Shown: piece by piece, positions 47,001-57,489 of the stretch
Numbering within the stretch: position 1 is the first letter of the stretch
Layout of the letters: each line of letters starts with the position of its first letter
Origin: Tricholoma matsutake
Taxonomy: Eukaryota > Basidiomycota > Agaricomycetes > Agaricales > Tricholomataceae
Direction of reading: 5' to 3'
Assembly: GCA_026075535.2 (NCBI GenBank)
Contig: AP026548.1
Span: forward strand, 2,728,001-2,792,000
DNA: 64,000 bases
The notes under the pieces: model-generated
What the model saw: only the letters and a program-made list of their open reading frames with translations
Database searches by the model: none
What the model was told of the DNA's origin: nothing
Translations under genes and position numbers: made by a program

Positions 47001-47965
47001 GGAAGTTACATGGACTTCCTGGTGCCTTCCTCTCGGATCGTGGCCCTCAGTTCATGGCAGAGTTCACTCGTGAGCTGTACCGACTCCTGGGGATCAAACT
47101 CCTCGCTTCAACTGCTTATCACCCACAAACTGATGGCCAGACGGAGCGAGTCAACCAGGAACTGGAGCAGTACATCCGCCTCTTTGTCAATGAACGCCAG
47201 GACGATTGGGATGATCTCCTTCCTTTGGCCGAGTTCGGATACAACAACCATGTCCATGCTTCCACTCAACAGACCCCTTTCCTCTTAGACACTGGACGAC
47301 ATCCACGCATGGGATTTGAACCTCGCCAAACTCCCTCACACATCGAGACAGTGAATGAGTTCACAGAACGCATGAGGGATAGCTTGGAGGAGGCAAGGGC
47401 AGCCTTAGCAAAGGCGAAGGACGACATGGCGCGATTTTACAACCAGCGCCACTCCCCAACCCCTCAGTACAAGGTTGGTGATCGAGTTTATCTTGACTCC
47501 AGTGACATCTCCACTACACGTCCATCCAAGAAACTCGCTCATCGCTTCTTGGGACCTTTCCCCATTGTCAAGTGCGTTGGAACACATGCCTATCGTCTAC
47601 GCCTCCCAGCCTCCATGTCCAGACTCCATCCCGTCTTCCATGTCGTCAAATTGCTTCCAGCTCCCCCAGATCCGTTCCCGGGACGCCATTCACACCCACC
47701 ACCGCCACCTACAGTGATCGAGGGAGAACCCCAATATGAAGTCGAGTCAATCTTGGACAGCCGTTTGCGTCGAGGAAAACTCCAGTATTTGGTACATTGG
47801 AAGGGTTATGGGTATGAGGAGAACTCATGGGTCGAAGAGTCTGACGTAAATGCCCCTCGGTTAATCAAGGAATTCCACCGACGGCACACTGCTGCACCGC
47901 GTCGCATTCAAGTCACGGACTTTGGTCGTATACGATTTCGAATGCATCGGGGCGATGCATCTTAG
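44063..47965 (+). CDS. pol: Pol polyprotein of copy E (protease, RT, RNase H, integrase, chromodomain)
   Basis: About 1300 residues counted from 44063 (GTG; the frame is open from 44021). The aspartic protease has DSGATGLFID with Asp at residue 100. Reverse transcriptase runs about 345-530, with [18 protein letters not shown] and the YLDD box at 491-494. RNase H follows ([37 protein letters not shown]). The integrase has an HHCC zinc finger (HHDSQIAGHPGRW to CRTCDLC) and the D,D35E triad at Asp932 (VDFV), Asp992 (SDRGPQF) and Glu1028 (QTERVNQ). A GPY/F-type module (RFLGPFPIVKCVG) comes next, then a chromodomain from about residue 1222 (YEVESILDSRL to YLVHWKGYGYEENSWVEESD). The chromodomain is the mark of chromoviruses and is thought to steer integration to chromatin marks. 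No frameshift or stop was seen. Confidence 0.95.
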   Translation: MNRTPSLPVHNRFEVLSVESLENESISVTAPLSDPSKLAKDVPALPISPSTPRPKIKSWERKLPRKYIVASTPSAHSLNLAIELQTTDTGQILGVSALLDSGATGLFIDSHLVQQHRLNTRSLSRPIPVYNVDGSPNEAGAIREVADLVLRYKDHSERALFAVTQLGKQKAILGYPWLRDHNPEVDWRTGEVTMSRCPSRCRTCFTEARQERRGQKAAIRRTQKCRAGPLPIPEVELEGVPDLMPDSDDDDEDPEEVEEGDRIFYTAICSSHEVCATSNISQRLAEAFHKNNAAKSSTNSLLPHLHEFEDVFSKESFDSLPARKPWDHAIELTPGATPSSCKVYPLSPEEQRQLDQFIDEHLASGRIRPSKSPMASPFFFVKKKDGSLRPVQDYRRLNNITVKNRYPLPLISELVNQLRGARYFTKLDVRWGYNNVRIKEGDEWKAAFRTNRGLFEPLVMFFGLTNSPATFQTMMNDIFHDLILEGVVCIYLDDILIFTRTVEEHRRITRLVLERLRRYKLYLRQDKCEFERTKIEYLGLIISEGQVEMDPIKVNGVTAWPTPTNKKEVQSFLGFINFYRRFIKDFSHHARPLFDLTGKEAWRWDNAQQEAFEKLKEMVTSAPILTFADDSRPFRVEADSSDFATGAVLSQQSPEDQKWHPVAFYSKSLSAVERNYEIHDKEMLAIMRALEEWRHFLEGAQHKVEIWTDHKNLEYFMTAKKLNRRQARWSLYLSRFDFSLHHRPGRSMGKTDALSRRADHGDGSGDNQNIVLLQPDLFTIRALEGIVPQGEERDILRDIRRANRSGLHEDVVARAVKELRKGSTLSLRAAEWAEKEDLLYFRDRIYVPNDPDLRRRIISQHHDSQIAGHPGRWKTLELTSRNYWWPQMSRLIGQYCRTCDLCLRTKVPRRKPIGELHPLPVPESRWDVVSVDFVVELPESNGFDAVMCTVDSVGKRAHFIPTHTTVSALGAARLYLHHVWKLHGLPGAFLSDRGPQFMAEFTRELYRLLGIKLLASTAYHPQTDGQTERVNQELEQYIRLFVNERQDDWDDLLPLAEFGYNNHVHASTQQTPFLLDTGRHPRMGFEPRQTPSHIETVNEFTERMRDSLEEARAALAKAKDDMARFYNQRHSPTPQYKVGDRVYLDSSDISTTRPSKKLAHRFLGPFPIVKCVGTHAYRLRLPASMSRLHPVFHVVKLLPAPPDPFPGRHSHPPPPPTVIEGEPQYEVESILDSRLRRGKLQYLVHWKGYGYEENSWVEESDVNAPRLIKEFHRRHTAAPRRIQVTDFGRIRFRMHRGDAS

Positions 47966-47976
47966 AAAGGGGGTGA
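47964..47976 (+). promoter_or_regulatory. Polypurine tract of copy E
   Basis: AGAAAGGGGGTGA lies directly against the TG of the 3' LTR, where plus-strand DNA synthesis would be primed. It overlaps the pol stop codon. Confidence 0.7.
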
Positions 47977-48402
47977 TGTAAGGGGACTAAGGGGGTGCCC
48001 TGTGTGTTTTTCCTATTTTTTATGTTCGTCCCATATTTTTCCCCACCTCATTTCCTTCTATTCTTCATTTTCTATGATTTTTCCGGATTTTATTACTAAT
48101 TTTCCCTTGCTATCATGTTTGTATATGTTGACACTTTTATATTTAGAGGCGGAGTACCCCTTCCGACACATACCCCTTGGTATGATGTCATTCGGCGGCC
48201 TTGATCCGCCTATCTCCGCCTTTTTCTATTTTTAGGTTATATTTGATTTTTGTCGTCTTCACATATACTGGGCATCAGCAAGGGGATCCTTAGAGTTTTC
48301 TCTTCGGATTTCCCTTTGCTAGGTGCGCCCCCAATGCCTGTATTATGTAGTATAATTTTAACTTCGGATTTCCCTTTGCTAGAGGCTTAGGTTGCCCTTA
48401 TA
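47977..48402 (+). repeat. 3' LTR of copy E
   Basis: Same length as the 5' LTR with no difference seen by eye. Followed by the duplicated GATTG. Confidence 0.95.
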
Positions 48403-48938
48403 GATTGCTTTGAACACCTGGTTTATGATTTTCTTGTACTATGTTGTATTTCTTGGGTCTTTGGGGGAAGGACATGTTCTGTGTTTACTATTTGTGAAGT
48501 TATGGGTTTTATTACAATGTTTTGACCAGATATGTTAGTATGATGATTGCACTAGCTATCTTGCATATGTCAAACTTTGCCACTCTATATAGCTAACAAT
48601 ATTCTTTGCATCTGGATTTTAGTTGGCAGCTTCCACTTGGACTTTTTTAGAGTTGGGTACTTAGGATAACAGATACTAAAAACAATTGTGGACTAGTGAT
48701 TCATGGTACATACTACAAATCTCTCTGCCAGATGTGTGTATAGATATAATACAGTACATATTTCATGATTTTCATATGGAAGAGAATACAGAAATGATAG
48801 AGAGTGCATTGAGGTCTTGAATAAAACAGAAAAATGCTATAGAAGAAGTGCTATTAGACACCAATAAATATCCAAAGATGTTTGATATCATACAGATTGA
48901 ACTTGATCTATTACTGCAGCTCACTGCACTCCAAGTCT
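48403..48938. other. AT-rich spacer downstream of copy E
   Basis: No gene or repeat recognised. It probably includes the 3' UTR of the minus-strand G-domain gene that ends at 48939. Confidence 0.35.
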
Positions 48939-49563
48939 TTAGTCAGTGGCCTCAACCTGAAAAATAGAACTGTAGAACCACTTGACAAATAAAAGTGAAT
49001 TACACACAAATTGATTGGTAAGTGCAATGTTCAGAATAGTACGCTGGAGACCATGTTGGTCAGCCTCTGACTTTAAGGTACTCTTTTCGATATGTAGCTT
49101 CCTGACAGCCTCCTTGATAGCAACCCAGTTGGAAGACAACCAAAATTCAGTGTATTTCTTGGCTAGCATCTCAGGTGAGTGATTGAATGAATATTCAGCC
49201 AAGATAGCCATAGCTGTATGAGAATTGAATAATAAATGATGCAAGGAATTTCTGAAAGATTATACCAAGGAAAAATTGGGTGATTGAGTGGAAGATATTA
49301 GAATCATGTATCTGTATTACATGGTCAGGAATAAAGAATGAAATTGAGAAGTCATTACAGGCTGACCATCTTCATAAGTGCAGACTCTTGTTCTTTTGAG
49401 AAACTAGCAACAAATTTGTAAAGCTAAAAAGGCTGAGTAAATGGATAGTAAGCAAGGAATCAAGTTCAAAAATTGATCATGTGTTACAAACCAGAAAAAA
49501 CATGCATGGAATAAATAGATAAGCAAGTGCAAGAGGTGATATTGATCAAATCAAGAGGCTTAC

Positions 49564-51104
49564 AGCCTACAAGAGCAATCATAAATCAATTTACTCAGAA
49601 GTAGAATGGTTGAAAGTTACATGCTATAATCAAAAAGCAAAACACCATTAAGTATGAGAAATGGTATGCCATATTTTGAACAGACATTCAACTTACCTCC
49701 TGTGATGGCAAAAGAAAAGAACATGGAATATATTTTATGAGAAAGTCATGTGCCATATTCAAACAGACATGCAACTTACCTGCTGTAATTGCAAAAGAAA
49801 AGAGCATGGAATATGAGAAAGTCATGTGCCATTCAAACAGACATGCAACTTACCAGCTGTGATTGCAAAAGAAAAGAGCATGGAATATATTATATGAGAA
49901 AGTCATGTGCCATATTCAAACAGACATGCAACTTACCCGCTGTAATTGCAAAAGAAAAGAGCATGGAATATATTATATGAGAAAGTCATGTGCCATATTC
50001 AAACAGACATGCAACTTACCTGCTGTAATTGCAAAAGAAAAGAGCATGGAATATGAGAAAGTCATGTGCCATATTAAAATAGACATGCAACTTACTGGCT
50101 GTGATTGCAAAAGAAAAGAGCATGGAATATGAGAAAGTCATGTGCCATATTCAAACAGACATGCAACTTACCCACTGTGATTGCAAAAGAAAAGAGCATG
50201 GAATATGAGAAAGTGGTGTGCCATGTTCAAACAGACTTGCAACTTACCGGCTGTGATTGCAAAAGAAAAGAGCATAGAACATGAGCAAGTGATGTGCCTT
50301 GTTCAAACAGACTTGCAACTTACTAGCTGTGATTGCAAAAGAAAAGAGCATGGAATATGAGAAAGTGATGTGCCATGTTCAAACAGACATGCAACTTACT
50401 CGCTGTGATTGCAAAAGAAAAGAGCATGGAATATGAGAAAGTGATGTGCCATATTCAAACAGACATGCAACTTACCACCTGTGATTGCAAAAGAAAAGAG
50501 CATGGAATATGAGAAAGTGATGTGCCATGTTCAAACAGACTTGCAACTTACCCACTGTGATTTCAAAAGAAAAAAGGATGGAATATGAGAAAGTCATGTG
50601 CCATATTCAAACAGACATGCAACTTACTAGCTGTGATTGCAAAAGAAAAGAGCATGGAATATGAGAAAGTGATGTGCCATGTTCAAACAGACATGCAACT
50701 TACTCGCTGTGATTGCAAAAGAAAAGAGCATAGAATATGAGAAAGTAATGTGCCATGTTCAAACAGACTTGCAACTTACCTCCTGTGATTGCAAAAGAAC
50801 AGAGCATGGAATATGAGAAAGTGCCATGTTCAAACGGACTTGCAACTTACCTCCTGCATTTGGGCAAATAATATAAGCTATGAGAGATTGTCGTCAGGGA
50901 AAGAACTTACTAGCTAGTATTTCAATGGTATATTTAGCATTAAAAACAAATTCACTCCAATTCTCACATATGCCTTACCTCCTAGTATAGTGAACAACAG
51001 ATAAATTCTGATCTAGCAGTATAATCCAATAAAAAGCTTACAGTCTACCAAGGGAACATATAAGTGTTGTGCACTATAAACTACCAAAGTAAACTGCATA
51101 CCTC
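49564..51104 (-). other. Array of 22 candidate three-base microexons
   Basis: On the minus strand, 22 sites have AG, then three bases, then a donor (mostly GTAAG; GTATGC at the first, GTAAC at one). Spacing is about 57-83 bases, so the intervening sequences have normal intron size. The exon upstream (to 51210) ends in phase 0 and the exon downstream (from 49423) starts in phase 0, so each triplet would add one codon. None of the 22 is a stop. Fifteen sites lie in a tandem repeat; seven lie in non-repeated sequence on either side. Confidence 0.5.
49740..50875. repeat. 76-bp tandem repeat, about 15 units
   Basis: Each unit holds GAAAGT(C/G)ATGTGCCAT, CAAACAGAC(A/T)TGCAACTTAC, a variable triplet, then CTGTGATTGCAAAAGAAAAG. 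Unit length is mostly 74-83 bases. The triplet is the most variable part while its neighbours stay nearly constant. Confidence 0.85.
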
Positions 51105-52454
51105 CTATAACAACTCTAGTTTGTTATATATATTAACAGATAAAGTAATACTCTATACATTTAAAATGAATTATTAGTATTTTGTGGCATAAATTCAACC
51201 CATTCTTACCACATTTATTGGAAACCAATCACATAATTTTGACACCCAGTCTTGCAGAATTGCAGCAGAAGAAATTTGTTTCAACTTTTCTGCCCCTAAT
51301 ATCTTCATTAGAACAGTTCTACATTTTTATTCAGCTCAGTATCACAATTAGAAGATCTGGATTCATACTGCACAGCATACCAAAAGGAAACCTCTATTTT
51401 ATTTCTTTGTGTTGACACAAAAAGAGCCTGCAGAACCTTCTCATCAAGCACAGCCGCTGTCTTCTCAACAAGTTCAATGCAATTGCCCTCAGGCAAATTC
51501 ATATCTGTTGTCAACATATTTCACCCTCATTAATTAGAACACTATTAAAGCCATACCTCGAAGAATTATGTGAGTCTTTGGAGGATAACAGCATGTGAAA
51601 ATGGGAAGACTCATGCAAGTCTTCTGAAAATCCTCCATAGCTCAGCTTTGAGCTTGGTTTGCTGCTTCATTAGGTGAAATTCCTTCATTCTTCAGAGCTT
51701 CATATGCATCATCATCATGAGCATCAAACTTGGTGAATACCACAATGACTGGCACTATATTAATTATTAATTGCATATGAGATATTCCAGTATATATCAC
51801 TGTGCAATGTATTTTGTTACCTTTCCCAGTTCCAACCTTGGAGAAGAAATATTCCTCTGCCTTGGTAACAGGCCTTGAACTATCCATTGGAATGCAGTAC
51901 CTGATCAGAGAAAGAAAGACCTCATGTTAAATCACCAACGTATCAACCACTATGTACTAACCATATAGCATGAATTTGGTCCCGCAAATTCCTCCGCTTT
52001 GCCTGCTGCTTGATAAATTTCTTTACATCAACCAACTCATTTGCACTGCCTGCTTCGAATCCACATGAGTCATGGAAGACAAAGCCTGGGTTACTTCGAA
52101 AAACCATTTCATTCTCAAGATTATGGAGGCCTCGCTGGAAGGGTGGAATTGATACTTATCAGCCAGAATACTAGAGCCAAACTAAACTGACCCGGGCAGA
52201 TGGTTCGACACTATCCAAGTTGATCTGATTGAAAGTGTCATGATATGTTAAAGAATTAGACATTCACAACGCACTTTATTTCCCTTGCTATCGCGAATTT
52301 CAGGTTGATCGGTGGTCCTGCAAATCTTCTGTAGAATCGTTGTCTTGCCCGAGTTGGCTCTTCCGATGATTAGAATACGGAAGCGAACAGCTTTCTCGCG
52401 AAGTTTCTGGTAACGTTCCTCATCAGGATTGACACTTGAGGTGGGGTTCGACAT

Positions 52455-54497
52455 GATGTGGGTTGGGGGCACTGTCAAAGATAATTTCGTTAGGACGATG
52501 TGTAAGTGGAGAAGAACAATAAGATCGATGATCGATGAAGCGCCTCGTGATGCACGTTGTCACACTGGCAGCTGGGAGGATCGCTTATTTTCTAATTGAC
52601 ACCCTACGGCACAAACCGGTGTTGAATAAAACCGCCCTTACCATACTTCGATTCCTACCGCATCACTCGACGTCCTTACAGTTCCAAACTATCGGCATCT
52701 GAGAGCCTCGTCTTAGGGTTCACCACCGTCGAGGTCATCCCCTTTGTCCCGAGTCGCACCCCGCGAGAGGTATGGTCTTTGCCAGAGTTGCATGGAGCTC
52801 TCGCGGATTTCAGGGTATTCGCTCAAAGAATGGCACGACGGATCCGCCTTGTGCCTATTCGCCACCTCCCCCTTCCGCTGGACGGTACCTAAAGCTATGG
52901 AAATCGGCCCAAAGCTAGGCTTGATTGAGCCAGTCCTATATCCTATATACGCTACCATGAATGCTGGTACGTCTGAACTTGACGCTGCCGCAATAAAAGG
53001 GAACATTGAGATTACTTCACAGACGAGAGGTAAGTGCGCAGGTTAGGCACGCAAAAGAACTCGCCATTACACGCCACTTACTTGATGCGAACTATGCATC
53101 TCGTCACCGTCTAGCCAACGTCTAGCAATTGACGGATCTCTGAGGCCATGAGCTGATTTATAGCACTCACAATCGCCAGTCTTACAAACCCTTCATCTCC
53201 TTTGGATCTCCACCTGCAGCGTATACGTTTCCTATCATATCTTTGTTCAAGGGGATGATCACAACTGTTGACCTCCAATTTCGATAGGTGGCTGAGAAAG
53301 AAGAGAAAGCTAAGGAAAGGAAAGGCCTTGAGGACGAAGGTTTCCAGATTTCCCGCGCGTGATTCTGCCCACCTGCCTGTTTTGTTTCCTAGACTGCGTT
53401 CTCTGGCGTTGTCCGATCCGTCGGCCGACGACGAGTGTCAGGAAGTACCTCCGTCCACCCTTCAGCATCTATGCCTCCCTGTCATGACTCCGCAACGGCA
53501 ACTCATAGTAGCGGACCCGGTATCCCTCTTAAAAGGGATGAAGAGATCGTTGAATCGGTTGGCACCATTATCTCCACCGTTACTGAAATCCGGCTGATGT
53601 CGCTACCAGGCCTGAGTTCATTCGGACAGTTGGATCAGCATTTCCGACTCGTCAATTGGAACTTGAAGGATGCACGACGCGGACCTTTGGATATACTCAA
53701 CGACCAAGTAATACCACCGAAGTCGCTCGCAACCTTAGCTAATACAAATATCACACTGATGCAGGATGAATATGTCAACACACTCGTACCACTTCAGCGA
53801 AGTTTGAAGGTCATGGGAAGGGCACTTTGGTCCTGATCCGGAAGCAAAATTTGCTATCCTTGTTAGGATGTGCTGCTTTCCGAAATCTCGCGAGTCCTGA
53901 AGCTTATGTTAGAGCAGGTAGCACCAGTACGTCAACACAGTGGACCAAATATGATGTGATCAGGGAAGTTGAGGCTTCTGATAAGTACCTTGCATGTGGC
54001 ATGCGACGGCATTATTTTCTAGTTTCGGACTATTGTTGGCGAGACATATGGGCTACATCATCGCATTGAGGACGTCCTATTGGAGTTCACGACGGCGTTG
54101 AATTCGTGCCTAATGCATGTCTTGCAAGGGCTTGGTGAGCACTAAGTGGCACTGTACATGTTCAACCATGTTGACAGTGGAGCCACCGGTTGCTTGTGCA
54201 TAATCCCGTGAGCCCTCAGGCCTCAGACCCCTGCGGCCTGCCCAGGCTGCCCTGCCTTCTTAGTAAGTAGTACTTTATCTTACGGTACCGCTCGGAGAAA
54301 ATCCTAACCTCTGAGTTCCGTGGAAGACAAGATATGCGTCGCATAAACAGATATCCGTGCATTTGTGAAATTGGGTGACTTCCCGTAGCAGTTTATTCAG
54401 CTGAATAGAATAAATTTGTTGAATATACGCTGCTGTGCCGACATGCCGAGTCTCACAAGGGTCCAATCGGACGTGGATCTTGCTTAGATGGTTGGAA
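52455..54497 (+). other. Possible host gene pieces, unassigned
   Basis: Plus-strand open segments with splice-like edges occur. One (52744-53031) ends TSELDAAAIKGNIEITSQTR at GTAAGT. A charged exon-like piece (53288-53339, reading VAEKEEKAKERKGLEDE) is bounded by TAG and GT. Longer frames follow at 53435-53836 and 53827-54069. No family is recognised and the pieces were not joined into one model. Upstream of 52454 the sequence probably includes the promoter of the minus-strand G-domain gene. Confidence 0.25.
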
Positions 54498-54509
54498 TAC
54501 AGTACTTTG

Positions 54510-54735
54510 CCAGCCTCCTTCCCAGGCCTTACTTCGTGGTTGAAAGCGGTCTCCTGTGGTGGTGGCGATATCTAATCTTATCTGTATGACTAATGAAAAT
54601 TTTTGAAAGTCCGTAACATTAATTCTTTCAACCACTCAGTAAGGCCTGGCACAAAACACCTGTAACCAAAGGCAGCCACAGTGACAAGTGACAGTGGACT
54701 GCCAAAAAATCTTGATATCCCAAATTAGAAACATG
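54510..54735 (+). repeat. Left TIR, also promoter and start codon of the DUF6589 gene
   Basis: 226 bases ending exactly with the ATG at 54733-54735. Contains an internal inverted pair, CAGGCCTTACTTCGTGGTTGAAAG (about 54523) and CTTTCAACCACTCAGTAAGGCCTG (about 54627). Confidence 0.8.
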
Positions 54736-57438
54736 CCGTACCTGAGGATGAGCAATGAAGTAGTAGACGAGTTATCAATGACAATGGCGTCTTGTCAGCA
54801 AATAGACAATGTCCTCCATTTTTTCACATCTCAGCAATTTTCGATCTTGGATTTTTTCCAGTTTTTGCTGACTGATGGGTTGATTGCAAGCCATCCAATG
54901 GTAGATTTCCTAGGCTCCAGATCAGAAGTGCTATCACTTCTCATCTCAATGGAACCTCAGGAAGTTGGATTCCAGTGTGCCCACAATCTGATGAGGCAAA
55001 GGTACAAGGATGAAATTAGGGAGTTATTAAAGGTAGAACATGGCTGGCAATTTAATGCACTACATGCATCTGCAGATCAAATAGACCAGTTCAGAATCGA
55101 GGACATGGCCAGCAGCATGGAGCAGCAAAGCCCCTATCTATGGAGCCTGCTGGGGCAGCTGCTGTCATCAGCACAGTCCAAAATAGGAGGAGCATCCAAA
55201 TCTGAGGTTGCATCTTTGCAGAATGATGCCAATCAGAACTCAGAAGAGGACAACCTATGGGATCAGCTGGGAGATCTAGATCTCAAAGCAATTATTGAAA
55301 CACTGACAGACAGTCCAGTGGAGCGGGAACAGAGAAAGATCACCAGAAGGAGGGCCATTCTAGCGATTGTTGGTCAATTATGTGATCAAATTTTTGGTTG
55401 TGACATTAATGATCAGCATTTACAGAAAAAGGTGGTAATTCTCAGCATACTGATGCAGAGCTCAAATCCAAAAACCAATGCTCTTGAAAGCATCATAGGG
55501 ATATTTCTTCATTCCTGTGGTACCCCAGAAAAAGTAATTCAGACCCTTGCACATCTTGGAATCTCAATATCACTCAATGCTATCCATAATGCTATAACAT
55601 CTCTATCCATCGAGTCAGCCAATGCCATCCAAAAGCTAGGGCAAAGCTTACTTGCTGTTTATGCATATGACAACTTCGATGTTGATCTGACATCTGTGAT
55701 CCCAACAACAGAGAAGTTTCTCGACACCTTAAAGCACCTCACATCTGCCCTTCTATTTCCTCTTCAGCATGAGTAACAAAGAAAGATATGGAATGCTCTG
55801 ACAAGCTATGGCAGAAGTCTCAGCTTAACCCCCTTGTCAACTCCTCTGACCTACCAACCAAGAAAATGTGGAAGGACTTGCTCACATTGCATCCAGAGGT
55901 TGACCATCCATCTGGTTTAATGCATCAGGAGTGCTATAATGCATGGAAATTTTTGCATGACTTGTGCCACTATGGGCCAGAATACTTTGCCCAGTTTTGT
56001 GCCAAGCTTTCTGAACCTGAGGTCATCGAACAGATTCCACTTCTCAAGACACTGATCATTCCTGCTTGAGCTATGGAATTCTCTAATTCTACTGTATCCG
56101 GAAACATTAGCACCATCAAGAACCTGGCAGAGCAAGGGGGTGTAGGCAATCCAGATGATCCTGAACAGCAATACAATGTTGTTGACCTGTCAAAACATGT
56201 AATTTTGTTTCATGGCAATCTTGGAACAGGCAATCGAATTATGAGCCTTCAATTGCATCAATCCATTGAAGACATGCCATGGAATTGATTTCAATTTGTA
56301 GTATTTGTACCCAGTCTCTTTCATGTGAAGATGGCCTGCGCTGATGCTTTATGGAGAACTTTCATTCAGCCGAATGATGCCAGAGTAGATGACACCTGCC
56401 TAATCCATGATGTATCCAAACTATGTCCCAAAGAGACTGGAATCATTGGATCAAAACCTGGATTCCGCTGTTTGCATCAGGTAATCAGACAAGTTGGAAT
56501 TTGTAGGCACCTTGATTGCTGGAGACTTGAAGTGGCCCACCAAAATCCAGAACATGCAACCCTCAATTTGCAGCATCAAAGCCTGCATTTAAAGAACTGG
56601 AAGAGATTGCATCGTGGTTAGCAACACATTATGTTGCAGATAACAGGTTAACTCACCTTCATAATCAACCAACAGCCCAACGGGACCAGCAACACAAGAA
56701 TGCCCTGCTGTTAAACAAACACTGTCTGCTGTATGAGGAATTATCTTATGCAATGAATTGTGGTGACATTGTGAGAGTCAAGATTTGCTTGGTGACATGG
56801 ATCTTCATTTTCAGAGCAACCAGGAAGCACAAATATGCAGCACACATGACGAAATTCCTTGCCAATGTTCATTTTGTATATCCAGATGGTCTTAAGTAGG
56901 TTTGTCATGCGTGATCTGCTGATGAACTGACACATGTCATAGAAAAGCAGTTCACTACCATATCCTTGTGAATCCAACTGGGAAGACAGGCAAATACTGG
57001 GGGGTGGATTGGTGTGTTGAGCTCCATAATCTATTCACCAAGGTAAGATGATTGAACAAGGTACAGAGGAATGAAGAGACACTTACATCGCACCAGGCAG
57101 ATCATGGTGGTAGTGGTTCCAACTGCACAGTTGAGCAAATTATCAAAGAATCTCCCCTCATGCAGACATATAGAAATGCATGCTCAGTGATAGACCACAA
57201 TTTTGCTTTGTCACATCTAATGACAAGACATGGTGATCCTGATATGACAAGGACCTTTTGAGAACTGCTGTCACACATTAACAAGCAAAATCCACATAAA
57301 ATTGTACCAGGGAGAACAAGCACATATAGCATTCCAGATATGATAAACAAAGGGCGGTTATTAATGTCTGAAGCAACCAAGCAGGATGATGGGGAGGAAG
57401 TGACAGTTGAGATTGATGACATTATAATGGAGCTGTGA
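54733..57438 (+). pseudogene. DUF6589-family protein gene, full span but interrupted
   Basis: The frame opens at the TIR-borne ATG and runs intact to 55773 (about 347 residues): an N-terminal region, then LWDQLGDLDLKAIIETL and KVVILSILMQSSNPKTNALE, and YDNFDVDL near its end. A one-base shift near 55771 moves into the next block (KLWQKSQLNP to LLKTLIIPA). In-frame TGA codons follow at 56067-56069 and 56286-56288, each where relatives carry Arg, consistent with CGA to TGA. The core continues (STVSGNISTIKNLAEQGGVG, FHGNLGTGNR, HVKMACADALWRTFI), shifts again near 56565, then reads NKHCLLYEELSYAMNCGDIV and ends EVTVEIDDIIMEL before TGA at 57436-57438. The family is widespread in Agaricomycetes with no known activity. 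A transposase-like role is only a guess from the TIR context. Confidence 0.7.
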
Positions 57439-57489
57439 ATAGTTTCAGTAATGTGAGACTTCAATTGTAATGTTCACCCCCCACTTGAA

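Larger units (their letters stand above)
42356..48402 (+). mobile_element. Complete Ty3/gypsy chromovirus copy E
   Basis: 5' LTR 42356-42781 and 3' LTR 47977-48402 are both 426 bases, and I found no difference between them by eye. The element is flanked by GATTG (42351-42355 and 48403-48407), the 5-bp duplication expected of gypsy integrases. LTR ends are TG..TA rather than TG..CA. Gag and pol are open throughout with all catalytic boxes, so this copy may be active or very recently active. Its codons are rich in CpG, while the other three copies have TpG or CpA at many of the same sites. Confidence 0.95.
48939..52454 (-). pseudogene. G-domain GTPase-like gene with many exons and one nonsense codon
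   Basis: Minus-strand exons: 52454-52275, 52224-52192, 52134-51962, 51900-51821, 51754-51557, 51504-51369, 51295-51210, an array of possible three-base exons (51104-49564), then 49423-49367, 49311-49266, 49213-49008 and 48956-48939. The P-loop GRANSGKT is at residues 31-38, a G3-like DSCGFE follows NPGFVFH, and G4 is FTKFD. It matches the Agaricomycete G-domain family (IHAIWYCIP, PVIVVFTKFDA, WFPINV). Phases agree at nearly all junctions. Two problems remain. TGA at 51642-51644 interrupts exon 5 and looks like a CGA-to-TGA change. The join between 51369 and 51295 is out of frame in my model. It could be a functional gene with a modelling error or a recent pseudogene. Substrate and partners are unknown. 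Confidence 0.65.

Noticed and set aside
44284..47700. Long open frames antisense to gypsy pol
   Set aside because: They are shadows of the CpG-rich sense frame: they recur at the same places in every copy and carry no protein motif.
49359..49361. A further three-base microexon (CCT) downstream of the array
   Set aside because: AG-CCT-GTAATG fits the pattern, but it lies inside an intron that joins the flanking exons (ending 49367 and starting 49311) cleanly without it.
49740..50875. CRISPR-like array (76-bp repeats)
   Set aside because: Units are contiguous with only a 3-base variable part, no spacers of normal size and no cas genes; the genome is eukaryotic.
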